From the NCBI GenBank assembly GCA_000433755.1, contig FR891276.1, positions 1-64,000 on the forward strand: a stretch of 64,000 nucleotides of DNA, read 5' to 3'. The notes beneath the pieces were generated by a model, which was not told the origin of the DNA, did not search any database, and saw only the letters and a list, made by a program, of their open reading frames with translations. The translations under genes and the position numbers were made by a program. Each line of letters opens with the position of its first letter. The stretch's first letter is position 1. Positions 52,167 through 60,550 of this stretch are shown here, piece after piece. This DNA is from Clostridium sp. CAG:465 (lineage in GTDB: Bacteria; Bacillota; Clostridia; TANB77; CAG-465).

Positions 52167-54647
52167 TTAAAAACTTTCTAAAGATGCACACTCACCATGA
52201 GTCACAAATCTTTTTAATCTTTCAGAACATTTAATATCACTTTCATGTTCTTTTCTTCCACAATGTGGACATTCATCTTTTATAATTCCTGTATATCCAC
52301 AAATTGGATCTCTATCTACTGGATGGTTTATAGCTCCATAACCAATTCCATTTTCTTTCATACATCTTACAACCGCCTCAAAAGCTTCTAAATTTTGTGT
52401 AGGATCACCATCAAGTTCAATGTAGCTTATATGTCCACCATTTGTTAAATTATGATATGGTGCTTCAATCTCTATTTTCTTAAATGCAGGTATTTTGTAA
52501 TATACAGGTACATGGAAAGAGTTTGTATAATAATCTCTATCTGTAACGCCTTCTATTACTCCATATTTTTCTCTATCCATTCTTACAAATCTACCAGATA
52601 AACCTTCTGCAGGTGTTGCAATAAGTGAGAAATTAAGTCCTCTTTTCTCAGATTCTCTATCCATTCTTTCTCTCATATGAGATACAATAGAAAGACCTAG
52701 TTCTTGTGCTTCTGCAGATTCACCATGATGTTTTCCAATTAAAGCTTTTAATGTTTCTGCAAGTCCAATAAATCCTGCTGTAAGTGTACCATGTTTTAAT
52801 ACTTCTCTTACTTCATCTTCTGGATTTAATTTTTCAGAATCAAGCCATACACCTTGTTGCATTAAGAATGGGTAATTCTTTGCTCTTTTTTTAGATTGAA
52901 TTTCAAGTCTATCTAGTAATTGTTCAACAACTAAATCAAGTTTTTCATCTAACATATCAAAGAATTTATCAACATCTCCATTAGCTTTTATTGCAAGTCT
53001 TGGTAGATTTATTGATGTAAAGCTTAAATTTCCTCTACCACATGTAATCTCACGAGTTTTGTCATAAACATTTGCCATAACTCTAGTTCTACATCCCATA
53101 TATGATACTTCAGAATTATAATCTCCTTTTTTATAATATTGAAGATTAAATGGAGCGTCCATAAATGAAAAGTTAGGAAATAATCTTTTTGCAGAAACTT
53201 TGCAAGCAAGTTTAAACAAATCATAGTTTGGATCTCCTTCGTTATAATTTATTCCCTCTTTAACTTTTAAAATTTGAACTGGGAATATTGGAGTCTCACC
53301 ACGACCAAGTCCTGCATCAGTTGCTAAAAGTACATTTTTAATAGCAAGTCTTCCTTCAGGTGTAGTATCAAGTCCATAATTAATTGAAGAGAATGGAACC
53401 TGAGCTCCAGCACGAGAATGCATTGTATTTAAATTATGTATAAATCCTTCCATTGCTTGGTATGTTTCTCTATCTATTTCAATATCTGCATATTTTTTTG
53501 CAAAGTTTTGGATTTTTTTAGCTCTTGTATCTCCAAATCTTCTTCTTAATTCTACTCTTTCATATTCCATATATCCACTTGTATTTTCAAGAGTAGGGAC
53601 AACACCTTTTTCATTTTTTATCTTTTCCATTATTTCTTTTGCTATTTCTTCAGAGCTTTCTAGACTAGAAAGAAGTTCAATAGTTCTTTTTAAAGATGGA
53701 ATAATTTTATTTTCACTCTTTATTTTTAATATTATATCATTTGCAACTTCTTTTGAGTATTTTACATCTTTTAACATATTTAAAGCAGATTCAAGAGCTG
53801 GAACTAAATCTTCTTCTTCATTTATTTTAGCTATTACCATATTTTTAACTTCATCTGCATTTTCAACATCTGTTAAAAGTTCAATTGCTTTTTGTAAATT
53901 CTTAGCATATAACTTTTTGTATGATTTTCTAATTCCTTGTGCCATAGCATATTCAAAGTTTGGTATACTTTGACCACCATGTTGATCATTTTGATTTGAC
54001 TGAATTGCGATTGCTGCAAGTGCTGCATAACTTCCAATACTTTGTGGTTCTCTTAAATGACCTTCACCTGTACTAAATCCATCATGAAATAGTTTTATTA
54101 AATCTATTTGACAACATGTTGTAGTAAGTGTTAAGAAATCTAAATCATGTATGTGAATATCACCATTTATATGAGCTTGTGCATGATCTTTTTTTAACAC
54201 AAACATTTGATAGAATTTTTTTGCGCCTTCTGAACCATATTTTAACATTGTTCCCATTGCTGTATCAGCATTTATATTTGCATTTTCTCTTTTTACATCA
54301 CTATCTTTAGCATCTTGAAATGTTAACTGTTCATATGTTTTCATAATATCAGAATTCATTTCTCTTTGTTTTGTTCTTTCAGATCTATACAAAATGTATG
54401 CTTTAGCAGTTGCGGCATGTCCTTCTTCTATTAAAACATGTTCTACAGCATCTTGAATTTTTTCAACTGTAGGGCATTCTTCATTTTGTGTTTTTTCAAC
54501 ATACTTACATACCTTAGTTGCAAGTTCCTCTGCTTCTTCGTAATCTTTTCCACCAACAGCTACTGCTGCTTTATAAATAGCCTTAGCTATTTTTTCGACA
54601 TTAAAAGGAACTTTTCTTCCATCTCTTTTAATAATCATTGTAATCAT
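52167..54647 (-). CDS. nrdD: Class III ribonucleotide reductase large chain, without glycyl-radical end
   Basis: The enzyme reduces ribonucleotides to deoxyribonucleotides without oxygen. It has an N-terminal ATP cone (IIKRDGRKVPFNVEKI, about 3-95), then the ten-stranded barrel (DIHIHDLDFL, NTMHSRAGAQVPFSSINYG, MGCRTRV with a catalytic Cys, GRGNLSFTSINLPRLA). It ends with PICGYTGIIKDECPHCGR and a short Cys-containing tail, without the RxxGY radical motif. Residues 251-352 are three 34-residue repeats inserted in the barrel. The ATG at 54647 was chosen over 54689, which lies inside the promoter region. An NrdR-controlled promoter drives the operon. Confidence 0.93.
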   Translation of the reverse strand: MITMIIKRDGRKVPFNVEKIAKAIYKAAVAVGGKDYEEAEELATKVCKYVEKTQNEECPTVEKIQDAVEHVLIEEGHAATAKAYILYRSERTKQREMNSDIMKTYEQLTFQDAKDSDVKRENANINADTAMGTMLKYGSEGAKKFYQMFVLKKDHAQAHINGDIHIHDLDFLTLTTTCCQIDLIKLFHDGFSTGEGHLREPQSIGSYAALAAIAIQSNQNDQHGGQSIPNFEYAMAQGIRKSYKKLYAKNLQKAIELLTDVENADEVKNMVIAKINEEEDLVPALESALNMLKDVKYSKEVANDIILKIKSENKIIPSLKRTIELLSSLESSEEIAKEIMEKIKNEKGVVPTLENTSGYMEYERVELRRRFGDTRAKKIQNFAKKYADIEIDRETYQAMEGFIHNLNTMHSRAGAQVPFSSINYGLDTTPEGRLAIKNVLLATDAGLGRGETPIFPVQILKVKEGINYNEGDPNYDLFKLACKVSAKRLFPNFSFMDAPFNLQYYKKGDYNSEVSYMGCRTRVMANVYDKTREITCGRGNLSFTSINLPRLAIKANGDVDKFFDMLDEKLDLVVEQLLDRLEIQSKKRAKNYPFLMQQGVWLDSEKLNPEDEVREVLKHGTLTAGFIGLAETLKALIGKHHGESAEAQELGLSIVSHMRERMDRESEKRGLNFSLIATPAEGLSGRFVRMDREKYGVIEGVTDRDYYTNSFHVPVYYKIPAFKKIEIEAPYHNLTNGGHISYIELDGDPTQNLEAFEAVVRCMKENGIGYGAINHPVDRDPICGYTGIIKDECPHCGRKEHESDIKCSERLKRFVTHGECASLESF
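53592..53897 (-). repeat. Three tandem 34-residue repeats inside nrdD
   Basis: Residues 251-284, 285-318 and 319-352 of NrdD align end to end without gaps, sharing L at 1, I/L at 5, LL or ML at 7-8, a V/L and E near the middle, K-I, E and a P-A/S/T ending. Each 102-bp unit encodes two helices. The DNA copies have diverged, so the duplication is not recent. Other class III enzymes that I know have only a short loop here. Confidence 0.8.
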
Positions 54648-54683
54648 ATATACACCATCCCTTGTATCTTTTATCAGCAACAT

Positions 54684-54699
54684 ATACAATATATTGTGA
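54684..54699 (-). promoter_or_regulatory. NrdR-box-like site at the nrdD promoter
   Basis: ATACAATATATTGTGA contains a perfect 12-bp palindrome, ACAATATATTGT, close to the NrdR box consensus acaCwAtATaTwGtgt. It covers about +5 to +20 of the predicted transcript. A weaker site, CTATGATTATAG (54708-54719), overlaps the -10, centres 22 bp apart, about two helical turns. Confidence 0.55.
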
Positions 54700-54712
54700 T
54701 TTTCTGACTATG

Positions 54713-54741
54713 ATTATAGCACTAAGAAAAATGTCTGTCAA
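54713..54741 (-). promoter_or_regulatory. Consensus sigma-A promoter of the nrd operon
   Basis: On the minus strand TTGACA (54741-54736) and TATAAT (54718-54713) are 17 bp apart, a perfect sigma-A promoter. A consensus promoter overlapped by NrdR-type sites suits an operon that is strong by default and turned down by repression. Confidence 0.8.
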
Positions 54742-54933
54742 CGATTTTTTGAAAATAAAAATAAAAAATTTAAGCCATTTTTTTCCAATTTTTATGACAT
54801 TTTTTTACAAATATTTATATACTCAAACAAGAGATATTTTTATTCTACATAACGATTTTACATTAATGAAATATTAAAGAAAAAAATACACATTATATTG
54901 TATACATAATTTTTATAAATACAATATAATGTA

Positions 54934-55347
54934 TTAATTAGATAAAATATATATAATTTCATACGCAATAAATAACAAAAAGCACAAAGAATGTATTACT
55001 ACATCAAATATAACTATTCCTTTTATTTTATTTGAAGTTCTTAGATAAATAAACAAGAAAATTCTAAATATAATTTCAAAAATAACAAACATAATCATAT
55101 ATCCAAACGGGCAGTTATAATACGATAAATTAAAAAGGTTATCTTTAATACCTGATATAAACCTTGTACCACCACATAACGGGCATGGTCTTCCTGTTAC
55201 ATTTTGATATACACATGTTGTAAGTATTGGTGAGATACGATATATAATCCTAGCAAATAAAGGAAAAAAAACTATATATATTGAAAGACAAAGCATAGTC
55301 ACACTCAAAAATATATAGTTTTTCTTTTTAAAATTAAAATGTATCAT
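54934..55347 (-). CDS. DUF2752 membrane protein
   Basis: Four membrane helices (about 10-28, 60-80, 85-105 and 113-135) and the family motif TGRPCPLCGGTRFISG (about 52-67) identify DUF2752. The CPxCGGTR site is of unknown function, possibly redox or metal binding. The gene overlaps the preceding DUF4190-like gene by 14 bases, so the two are coupled. Nothing further is known of the role. Confidence 0.85.
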   Translation of the reverse strand: MIHFNFKKKNYIFLSVTMLCLSIYIVFFPLFARIIYRISPILTTCVYQNVTGRPCPLCGGTRFISGIKDNLFNLSYYNCPFGYMIMFVIFEIIFRIFLFIYLRTSNKIKGIVIFDVVIHSLCFLLFIAYEIIYILSN

Positions 55348-55669
55348 TTGATGTTATACCATTTTGTTCATTATCAATTTCTTGTTGTATCTCATCATTA
55401 AAATTTTTAAATTCCCTTTGTAAATCATCTGAATTTAAAGCCATTCCAAAAACAAAGAACCAAAATACCATTATAACAATTGCAATTGAAGATAAAATTA
55501 CACCAGCAATAGATGTTCCTTTATTTTGATTTTGTTTGTTTTTTATTACTAAATCAATAATTCCTAATATAAGCCCAACAAGTGCAGGTAAAAAAGCTAT
55601 TATTCCACAAAATGGAACAAATGCAATTATTATAGATACAATTCCAAGTACTAATGCGGCAATTCCCAT
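55334..55669 (-). CDS. DUF4190-like membrane protein, 111 aa
   Basis: Two hydrophobic hairpin segments (about 2-40, GIAALVLGIVSIIIAFVPFCG onward, and 50-76) match the DUF4190 pattern of small Gly-rich membrane proteins. An acidic, Gln- and Asn-rich tail of about 35 residues follows. GGAGG lies upstream of the ATG. It overlaps the DUF2752 gene; the pair is a frequent combination in Clostridia, but the function is unknown. Confidence 0.75.
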   Translation of the reverse strand: MGIAALVLGIVSIIIAFVPFCGIIAFLPALVGLILGIIDLVIKNKQNQNKGTSIAGVILSSIAIVIMVFWFFVFGMALNSDDLQREFKNFNDEIQQEIDNEQNGITSNDTF

Positions 55670-55725
55670 AAAAATTCCTCCTTAAACTATTATATACTAA
55701 ATTATATTTACAATCAATAAAATAA

Positions 55726-56646
55726 TTATGCGTTCTGTGTTAAAACTGGTATAATTTGTTTTTTACGCGATACTATTCCTGGTAAAAAAGCTGTATTTTC
55801 TTCAAGTGTTACGTTATATGACTTTTCAACAAGTTTAGCCTCTTTACCTAAAGCAATTACTTGAGAATTACTATTTATTATATCAGTAATTGCAAGGAAG
55901 AATAAATCTAATCCTTTTTCATCTATCTTTTTATTTATTGATATCTCAAGTTCTTCTTTTCTTTTTAACATATCAGGAATACTTGCTGTATTTACTTGTG
56001 CAATAATTGTTTTATAATTTCCAATTGTAACTTCTTTTGCATCAAGACCTATTAGTTCGTCAGCACTAAGGTCTGATACGTCAGTCCCTGCTTTTAGCAT
56101 ATCAAGTCCATATTCTTGAATATTAATATTTGCAATTTTATTTAACTCTTCAGCCACTTTTATATCTTCTTTTGTACATGTTGGTGATTTAAATAAAAGT
56201 GTATCAGAAATTATTGCAGAAAGCATAAGAATTGCAATATTTTTTTCTATTTCTACGTTATTTTCCTTATACATTTTGTATAATACTGTCGCAGTACATC
56301 CAACTGGTTCAGCTCTATAATATAATGGTTCAGCTGTTTTTAAGCCACATATTCTATGATGGTCAACAACTTTTTTTATTTTTGCGTTTTCAATTCCATC
56401 TACACTTTGTGCAAATTCATTATGATCAACAAGTATAACGGCTTGTCCCTCTTCCACACTTTGTATAAATTCTGGTTCATCTATTTTTAAATAATCAAAT
56501 ACATACTTTGTTTCTTTATTTAATTTTCCAAGAACACATGCTTTTGCGTCTACTCCTAATTTATTTTCTAAATTTGCCATTACAACTGCAGATGTCACTG
56601 TATCTGTATCAGGACTTTTATGTCCAAAAACTAAAACTTTATTCAT
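55726..56646 (-). CDS. ppaC: Manganese-dependent inorganic pyrophosphatase
   Basis: The enzyme splits pyrophosphate in the cytoplasm, pulling biosynthetic reactions forward. It is a family II DHH enzyme: FGHKSPDTDTVTSA (His8, Asp12, Asp14), VDHNE (about 73-77), DHHR (about 95-98) and a C-terminal SRKKQIIPVL segment that binds phosphate. At 306 residues it is the normal, CBS-free form. It is a single gene with an AGGGGGAA site. Confidence 0.95.
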   Translation of the reverse strand: MNKVLVFGHKSPDTDTVTSAVVMANLENKLGVDAKACVLGKLNKETKYVFDYLKIDEPEFIQSVEEGQAVILVDHNEFAQSVDGIENAKIKKVVDHHRICGLKTAEPLYYRAEPVGCTATVLYKMYKENNVEIEKNIAILMLSAIISDTLLFKSPTCTKEDIKVAEELNKIANINIQEYGLDMLKAGTDVSDLSADELIGLDAKEVTIGNYKTIIAQVNTASIPDMLKRKEELEISINKKIDEKGLDLFFLAITDIINSNSQVIALGKEAKLVEKSYNVTLEENTAFLPGIVSRKKQIIPVLTQNA

Positions 56647-56667
56647 TTAACTTCCCCCTTATATTTA

Positions 56668-56946
56668 CTATTTAGTTAAACTAAATAGTATTAAACTTAC
56701 AAATAAAAATAAATTAAATACTATAGATATTATAGAAATTATTATTGCAAATATATATTTGTCTCTCTTTGCCTTATATTTCTTTTTATTACTAAGACTA
56801 AGTAATAAAGCTATAAGGGATATTATAAACCCACCAAAGGAAATAGCTATCAAAATACTATTTTCAAGAGATTTCATAATATCACAAAACACAACTACAA
56901 ACCCTAAAAAAAGCGAAAAAATTGCCATATTACTTTCTTTTACCAT
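56668..56946 (-). CDS. Small membrane protein, 92 aa
   Basis: Three membrane helices (about 7-25, 30-50 and 65-88) with a short basic loop (NKKKYKAKRDK) make up nearly the whole protein. No family is recognised, although it has the general form of DUF4190-like proteins. AAGGAG precedes the ATG. It lies 19 bases after plsY and is probably on its transcript. Confidence 0.65.
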   Translation of the reverse strand: MVKESNMAIFSLFLGFVVVFCDIMKSLENSILIAISFGGFIISLIALLLSLSNKKKYKAKRDKYIFAIIISIISIVFNLFLFVSLILFSLTK

Positions 56947-56965
56947 TTACTTTTTCTCCTTACGT

Positions 56966-57565
56966 TTACCAAATTTTTTCTTCTTGCCTTGTTAATATCC
57001 TCTTTATATTTGCTCTATGTTTAAACATTATTATTGAACATGCAATTATAACAGGAATAACACACTCTTTTACAGAAAAAATTGTTATTACAACATATAC
57101 AATTGTTCCAATTAATGTACCCATTGCAACTGTCCTTGTAATTAGTATAACAATTACTCCAACTATCATACATATAAGTGCTGTTTTTGCATCTAATATA
57201 AAAGCTGTTGTCATTCCAACAATAACACCCTTACCACCTCTAAATTTATAATATATTGGATAACAGTGCCCTATTACAGCAGCAAGTATAAATACAGATT
57301 TTAACATAACTGAAATATCCTGTTTAAATATTTTCCCTATAACATATACAATAGCAAGAGATATAAATACTTTCAAAATATCACATATTATTACTACTGT
57401 TCCAAGAGGTTTTCCAAGAACTCTCATAGCATTTGCAGTTCCTGCATTTCCACTACCAAGTTTTCTAATATCTTCTCCTGTTTTTAATTTACAGATTTCA
57501 ATTGCAGGATTAACACTACAAATTAAATATGTAATAATGAAAGCTACTACCATATATACAGTCAT
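56966..57565 (-). CDS. plsY: Glycerol-3-phosphate acyltransferase PlsY
   Basis: PlsY is a membrane enzyme that moves an acyl group from acyl phosphate to glycerol 3-phosphate, the first step of phospholipid synthesis. Five or more membrane helices are present with the motifs LGSGNAGTANAMRVLGK, GHCYPIYYKFRGGKGV and a conserved later segment around KHRANIKRI. The start at 57565 follows a GGGGGG site; the earlier in-frame codon lacks one. It is 30 bases after der on the same strand; gpsA, the usual next gene, is missing here. Confidence 0.95.
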   Translation of the reverse strand: MTVYMVVAFIITYLICSVNPAIEICKLKTGEDIRKLGSGNAGTANAMRVLGKPLGTVVIICDILKVFISLAIVYVIGKIFKQDISVMLKSVFILAAVIGHCYPIYYKFRGGKGVIVGMTTAFILDAKTALICMIVGVIVILITRTVAMGTLIGTIVYVVITIFSVKECVIPVIIACSIIMFKHRANIKRILTRQEEKIW

Positions 57566-57595
57566 AAAGTATCCCCCCAATGTTACCTCATAGTT

Positions 57596-58918
57596 TTATT
57601 TTTTACCTTTTTCTCTTATTATCATATGTATTGGCGTTCCTTTAAATTCAAAGTATTTCCTTATTTGATTTTCTAAGTATCTAACATAAGAAAAATGCAT
57701 TAAAGGCTTTGAATTTACAAATATAACAAAAGTAGGTGGCCTTATTGATACTTGAGTTGCATAGTACACTTTAAGTCTTCTACCTTTATCAGAAGGTGGT
57801 TGAGTAATTGCAATAGCTTCAGCAATTACATCATTTAAAAGACCTGTAGGTACTCTTAAGCTATTATTTTTATCTACTTCATTTATAATTTCAAATATAT
57901 TATTTACTCTTTTTCCAGTAAGAACTGACATAAAGATTATAGGCGCATACTTAAGATATGCAAGTTTTGAATATACTTGTTTTTTGTAACTATCAAAAGT
58001 ATAATTATCTTTTTCAATAAGATCCCATTTATTTATGACAATAATTACACCTTTACCAGCTTCATGAGCAAGTCCTGCTATTTTTTCATCTTGTTCAGTT
58101 ACTCCCTCTTTTGCATCTATTAATATCATACATACATTTGCTCTATCTATTGCATTTTTTGCCTTTACAACTGAATACTCTTCTATATCTTCATATATTT
58201 TATTCTTTCTTCTAATTCCTGCAGTATCTATAAAAGTATACTTACCATATTTATTATTAAGTTCAGTATCTATAGCATCTCTTGTTGTACCAGCTATATT
58301 TGATACAATTAATCTTTCTTCTCCAAGAATTTTGTTTATTAAAGATGATTTACCAACATTAGGTTTCCCTATGATTGCAACCTTTATTCTATCATCTTCT
58401 TCACTATCTTCAGAAATATCTCCTAAATTCTCATATATTTCATCCAACATTTCACCAATTCCAAGTTTCTTTCCTGCAGAAATTCCAAGAGGATCACCTA
58501 AACCTAAATCATAAAATTCATATATGTCGGCTGGTACTTCTCCTACCCTATCACATTTATTACAAACAAGTATAACAGGCTTTTTAGTATGTCTTAACAT
58601 AAGTGCTATTTCCTTATCAGAAGGTGTAACTCCTGCTTTTACATCCGTAATAAGCACAATAACGTCAGCTATATCCATAGCAAGTTCAGCTTGTCTTCTC
58701 ATTTGCTTTAGTATTATATCTTCAGATTCTGGTTCAATTCCCCCAGTATCAATTATTCTAAATTTTGTATTTCTCCACTCGCAGTCAGCATATATTCTAT
58801 CTCTTGTAACTCCTGGTGTATCTTTTATAATAGCTATTTTTTCACCTGCAAGTACATTAAAAAGAGTAGATTTACCAACATTTGGGCGACCAACTATCGC
58901 AACTGTTTTCTTAGCCAT
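57596..58918 (-). CDS. der: Ribosome assembly GTPase Der (EngA)
   Basis: Der helps assemble the 50S subunit. It has two tandem GTPase domains (about 3-165 and 175-350): GRPNVGKST, DTGG, NKCD and then GKPNVGKSS, DTAG, NKWD. A KH-like C-terminal domain follows (about 352-440). At 440 residues it is full length. GGAGGGC lies six bases before the ATG at 58918, so the earlier in-frame start was rejected. It is probably co-transcribed with plsY. Confidence 0.97.
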   Translation of the reverse strand: MAKKTVAIVGRPNVGKSTLFNVLAGEKIAIIKDTPGVTRDRIYADCEWRNTKFRIIDTGGIEPESEDIILKQMRRQAELAMDIADVIVLITDVKAGVTPSDKEIALMLRHTKKPVILVCNKCDRVGEVPADIYEFYDLGLGDPLGISAGKKLGIGEMLDEIYENLGDISEDSEEDDRIKVAIIGKPNVGKSSLINKILGEERLIVSNIAGTTRDAIDTELNNKYGKYTFIDTAGIRRKNKIYEDIEEYSVVKAKNAIDRANVCMILIDAKEGVTEQDEKIAGLAHEAGKGVIIVINKWDLIEKDNYTFDSYKKQVYSKLAYLKYAPIIFMSVLTGKRVNNIFEIINEVDKNNSLRVPTGLLNDVIAEAIAITQPPSDKGRRLKVYYATQVSIRPPTFVIFVNSKPLMHFSYVRYLENQIRKYFEFKGTPIHMIIREKGKK

Positions 58919-58979
58919 AAGCCCTCCTTTTTTTATCAATATATATATTTTAACATTTTTATGTCAAAATGTCAAAAAA

Positions 58980-59162
58980 TTATAATTTCTTTTTTCTATA
59001 ATTAGAATAAAAATTAAGTATTAAAGCTATAACAATAAATATCAAACTAAATATTCTTAAAAGTGTAACATTATCATTATATAAACACGATGAAATGCCA
59101 AATACAATTGCTAGTAAAGCTAGAACTATAACAATTATTTCTAATATTTTTTGTTTTAACAT
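58980..59162 (-). CDS. Small membrane protein, 60 aa
   Basis: Two membrane helices (about 5-25 and 33-52) and a short basic tail make up the protein. The ATG at 59162 has AGGTGATAT just upstream; the longer frame lacks a site. It lies between the LRR protein gene and der. No family is recognised. Confidence 0.6.
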   Translation of the reverse strand: MLKQKILEIIVIVLALLAIVFGISSCLYNDNVTLLRIFSLIFIVIALILNFYSNYRKKKL

Positions 59163-59277
59163 TATATCACCTACACTAATTTTACTACTAAATTTTAAAT
59201 AAAGCAATAAAAATAACCCCACTTAGCAAAATGTTAAATGAGATTATTTTAAATATTATTTTTCAATACAAATATAT

Positions 59278-60429
59278 TTAAAGTGTTATTACACCATCTG
59301 TGCATGTTATTGTTTTTAAAGTTGAGTCACACCAATCAACTTTGCCACTTGTCATACTTTTGTCTATTTTATTCCATTGCTCTTTTGTTCCCTTATACGT
59401 TATATTAGTTAAACTACTGCAATTATGAAAAGCATTTTGTCCTATACTTGTTACACTTTCTGGTATTGTTATACTTGCCAAACTGCTACAATTATAAAAA
59501 GCTTCGTGTCCAATTTCTATTGAACCATTTTTAATATTTACATTTTCTAAACTTTTACAATCACCAAAAGCAATATTATCTATTTTTTCTACATTTTCTG
59601 GTATTGTTATACTTTTCAAACTAATACATCCGTCAAAAGCTGAATTTCCTATTTTTATTACTGATTCAGGTATTGTTACATCTCTTAAGTTTTCACAACC
59701 AACAAAAGTACTATTATTTATATAAATTAAACTATTTGGAAATTCCACAACTTCTAAAGCACTACACAAACCAAAAGTGCCTCTACCTCCACCACCACTT
59801 CCTGTATCTGTAACTCCTTCTTTTATAACAGCCTTTTTTAAAGTATCTTTTTTATCAGACATTGGAGAACTTATAGTCCATACCGCAAATTCTTGTATAA
59901 TTCCATCACTTTCTTCACCATTTTTTGTAATGACTACTTCTGTATAATCGTTATTAAATTTTGCAACAACATATTCCGGTTTAGTCTTACCTATTGCATA
60001 TAAATATTCACTACTTTCAATCTCTTCAGATGTATAATTGGTTTCTTCTGGTTCAACACTATTTAAATTTAGATCTTCAATCCATAATTTTTCATTTTCA
60101 GTAACCTTATCAGTAGCTACTAAATTATCATCTACTATAGCAAATTTATTTACATACTTATCTTTAAAACTTTGAATATACTTCTTTACATCTTTTCCTG
60201 TTGCATTTATCTTTGTGTCCCTTTTACCTTGCTTATCTATATATTCTTTTGCTACTGTAAGTGCTAAATCATCTTGAAATATTCTTACATCTTCTTTAAA
60301 TGCTGCTTCTTTTGCACTTGATACTGGATTATTTTTTGTTATTGTAAGTATTACTACTGCTGCTAGTATTATTATAACTATAATTGTTATTATTAACACT
60401 ATAAGTGATATACCTTTTTTCTTTTTCAT
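59278..60429 (-). CDS. Pilin-like N-terminus with BspA-type leucine-rich repeats
   Basis: The N-terminus MKKKKGISLIVLIITIIV (a lysine-rich start, then a hydrophobic helix to about residue 27) has the form of a type IV prepilin signal with G-I-S before the helix. Residues about 30-200 are polar. The last part (about 220-360) has five or six BspA-type leucine-rich repeats of about 23 residues (VTIPESVIKIGNSAFDGC, ITIPENVEKIDNIAFGDC and similar). Such repeats act in adhesion or binding of host or microbial surfaces. The protein is probably surface exposed. No pilin machinery genes are nearby. Confidence 0.8.
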   Translation of the reverse strand: MKKKKGISLIVLIITIIVIIILAAVVILTITKNNPVSSAKEAAFKEDVRIFQDDLALTVAKEYIDKQGKRDTKINATGKDVKKYIQSFKDKYVNKFAIVDDNLVATDKVTENEKLWIEDLNLNSVEPEETNYTSEEIESSEYLYAIGKTKPEYVVAKFNNDYTEVVITKNGEESDGIIQEFAVWTISSPMSDKKDTLKKAVIKEGVTDTGSGGGGRGTFGLCSALEVVEFPNSLIYINNSTFVGCENLRDVTIPESVIKIGNSAFDGCISLKSITIPENVEKIDNIAFGDCKSLENVNIKNGSIEIGHEAFYNCSSLASITIPESVTSIGQNAFHNCSSLTNITYKGTKEQWNKIDKSMTSGKVDWCDSTLKTITCTDGVITL

Positions 60430-60550
60430 GTATTATCTCATCCCTTCTTTTGTTTTTTAACATATATAGTATATATTAAATTTAAATAATTTACAATAAA
60501 ATTACATTTATTTTAAATATCATTTATGCTACAAAAAAGCTGCATTTGTG

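Noticed and set aside
52127..52167. Split of nrdD and the small glycyl-radical gene as a simple frameshift
   Set aside because: The small gene has its own ribosome-binding site, its own start and about 50 extra N-terminal residues unlike NrdD, and NrdD ends in a normal Cys-containing tail; a frameshift cannot give this arrangement.
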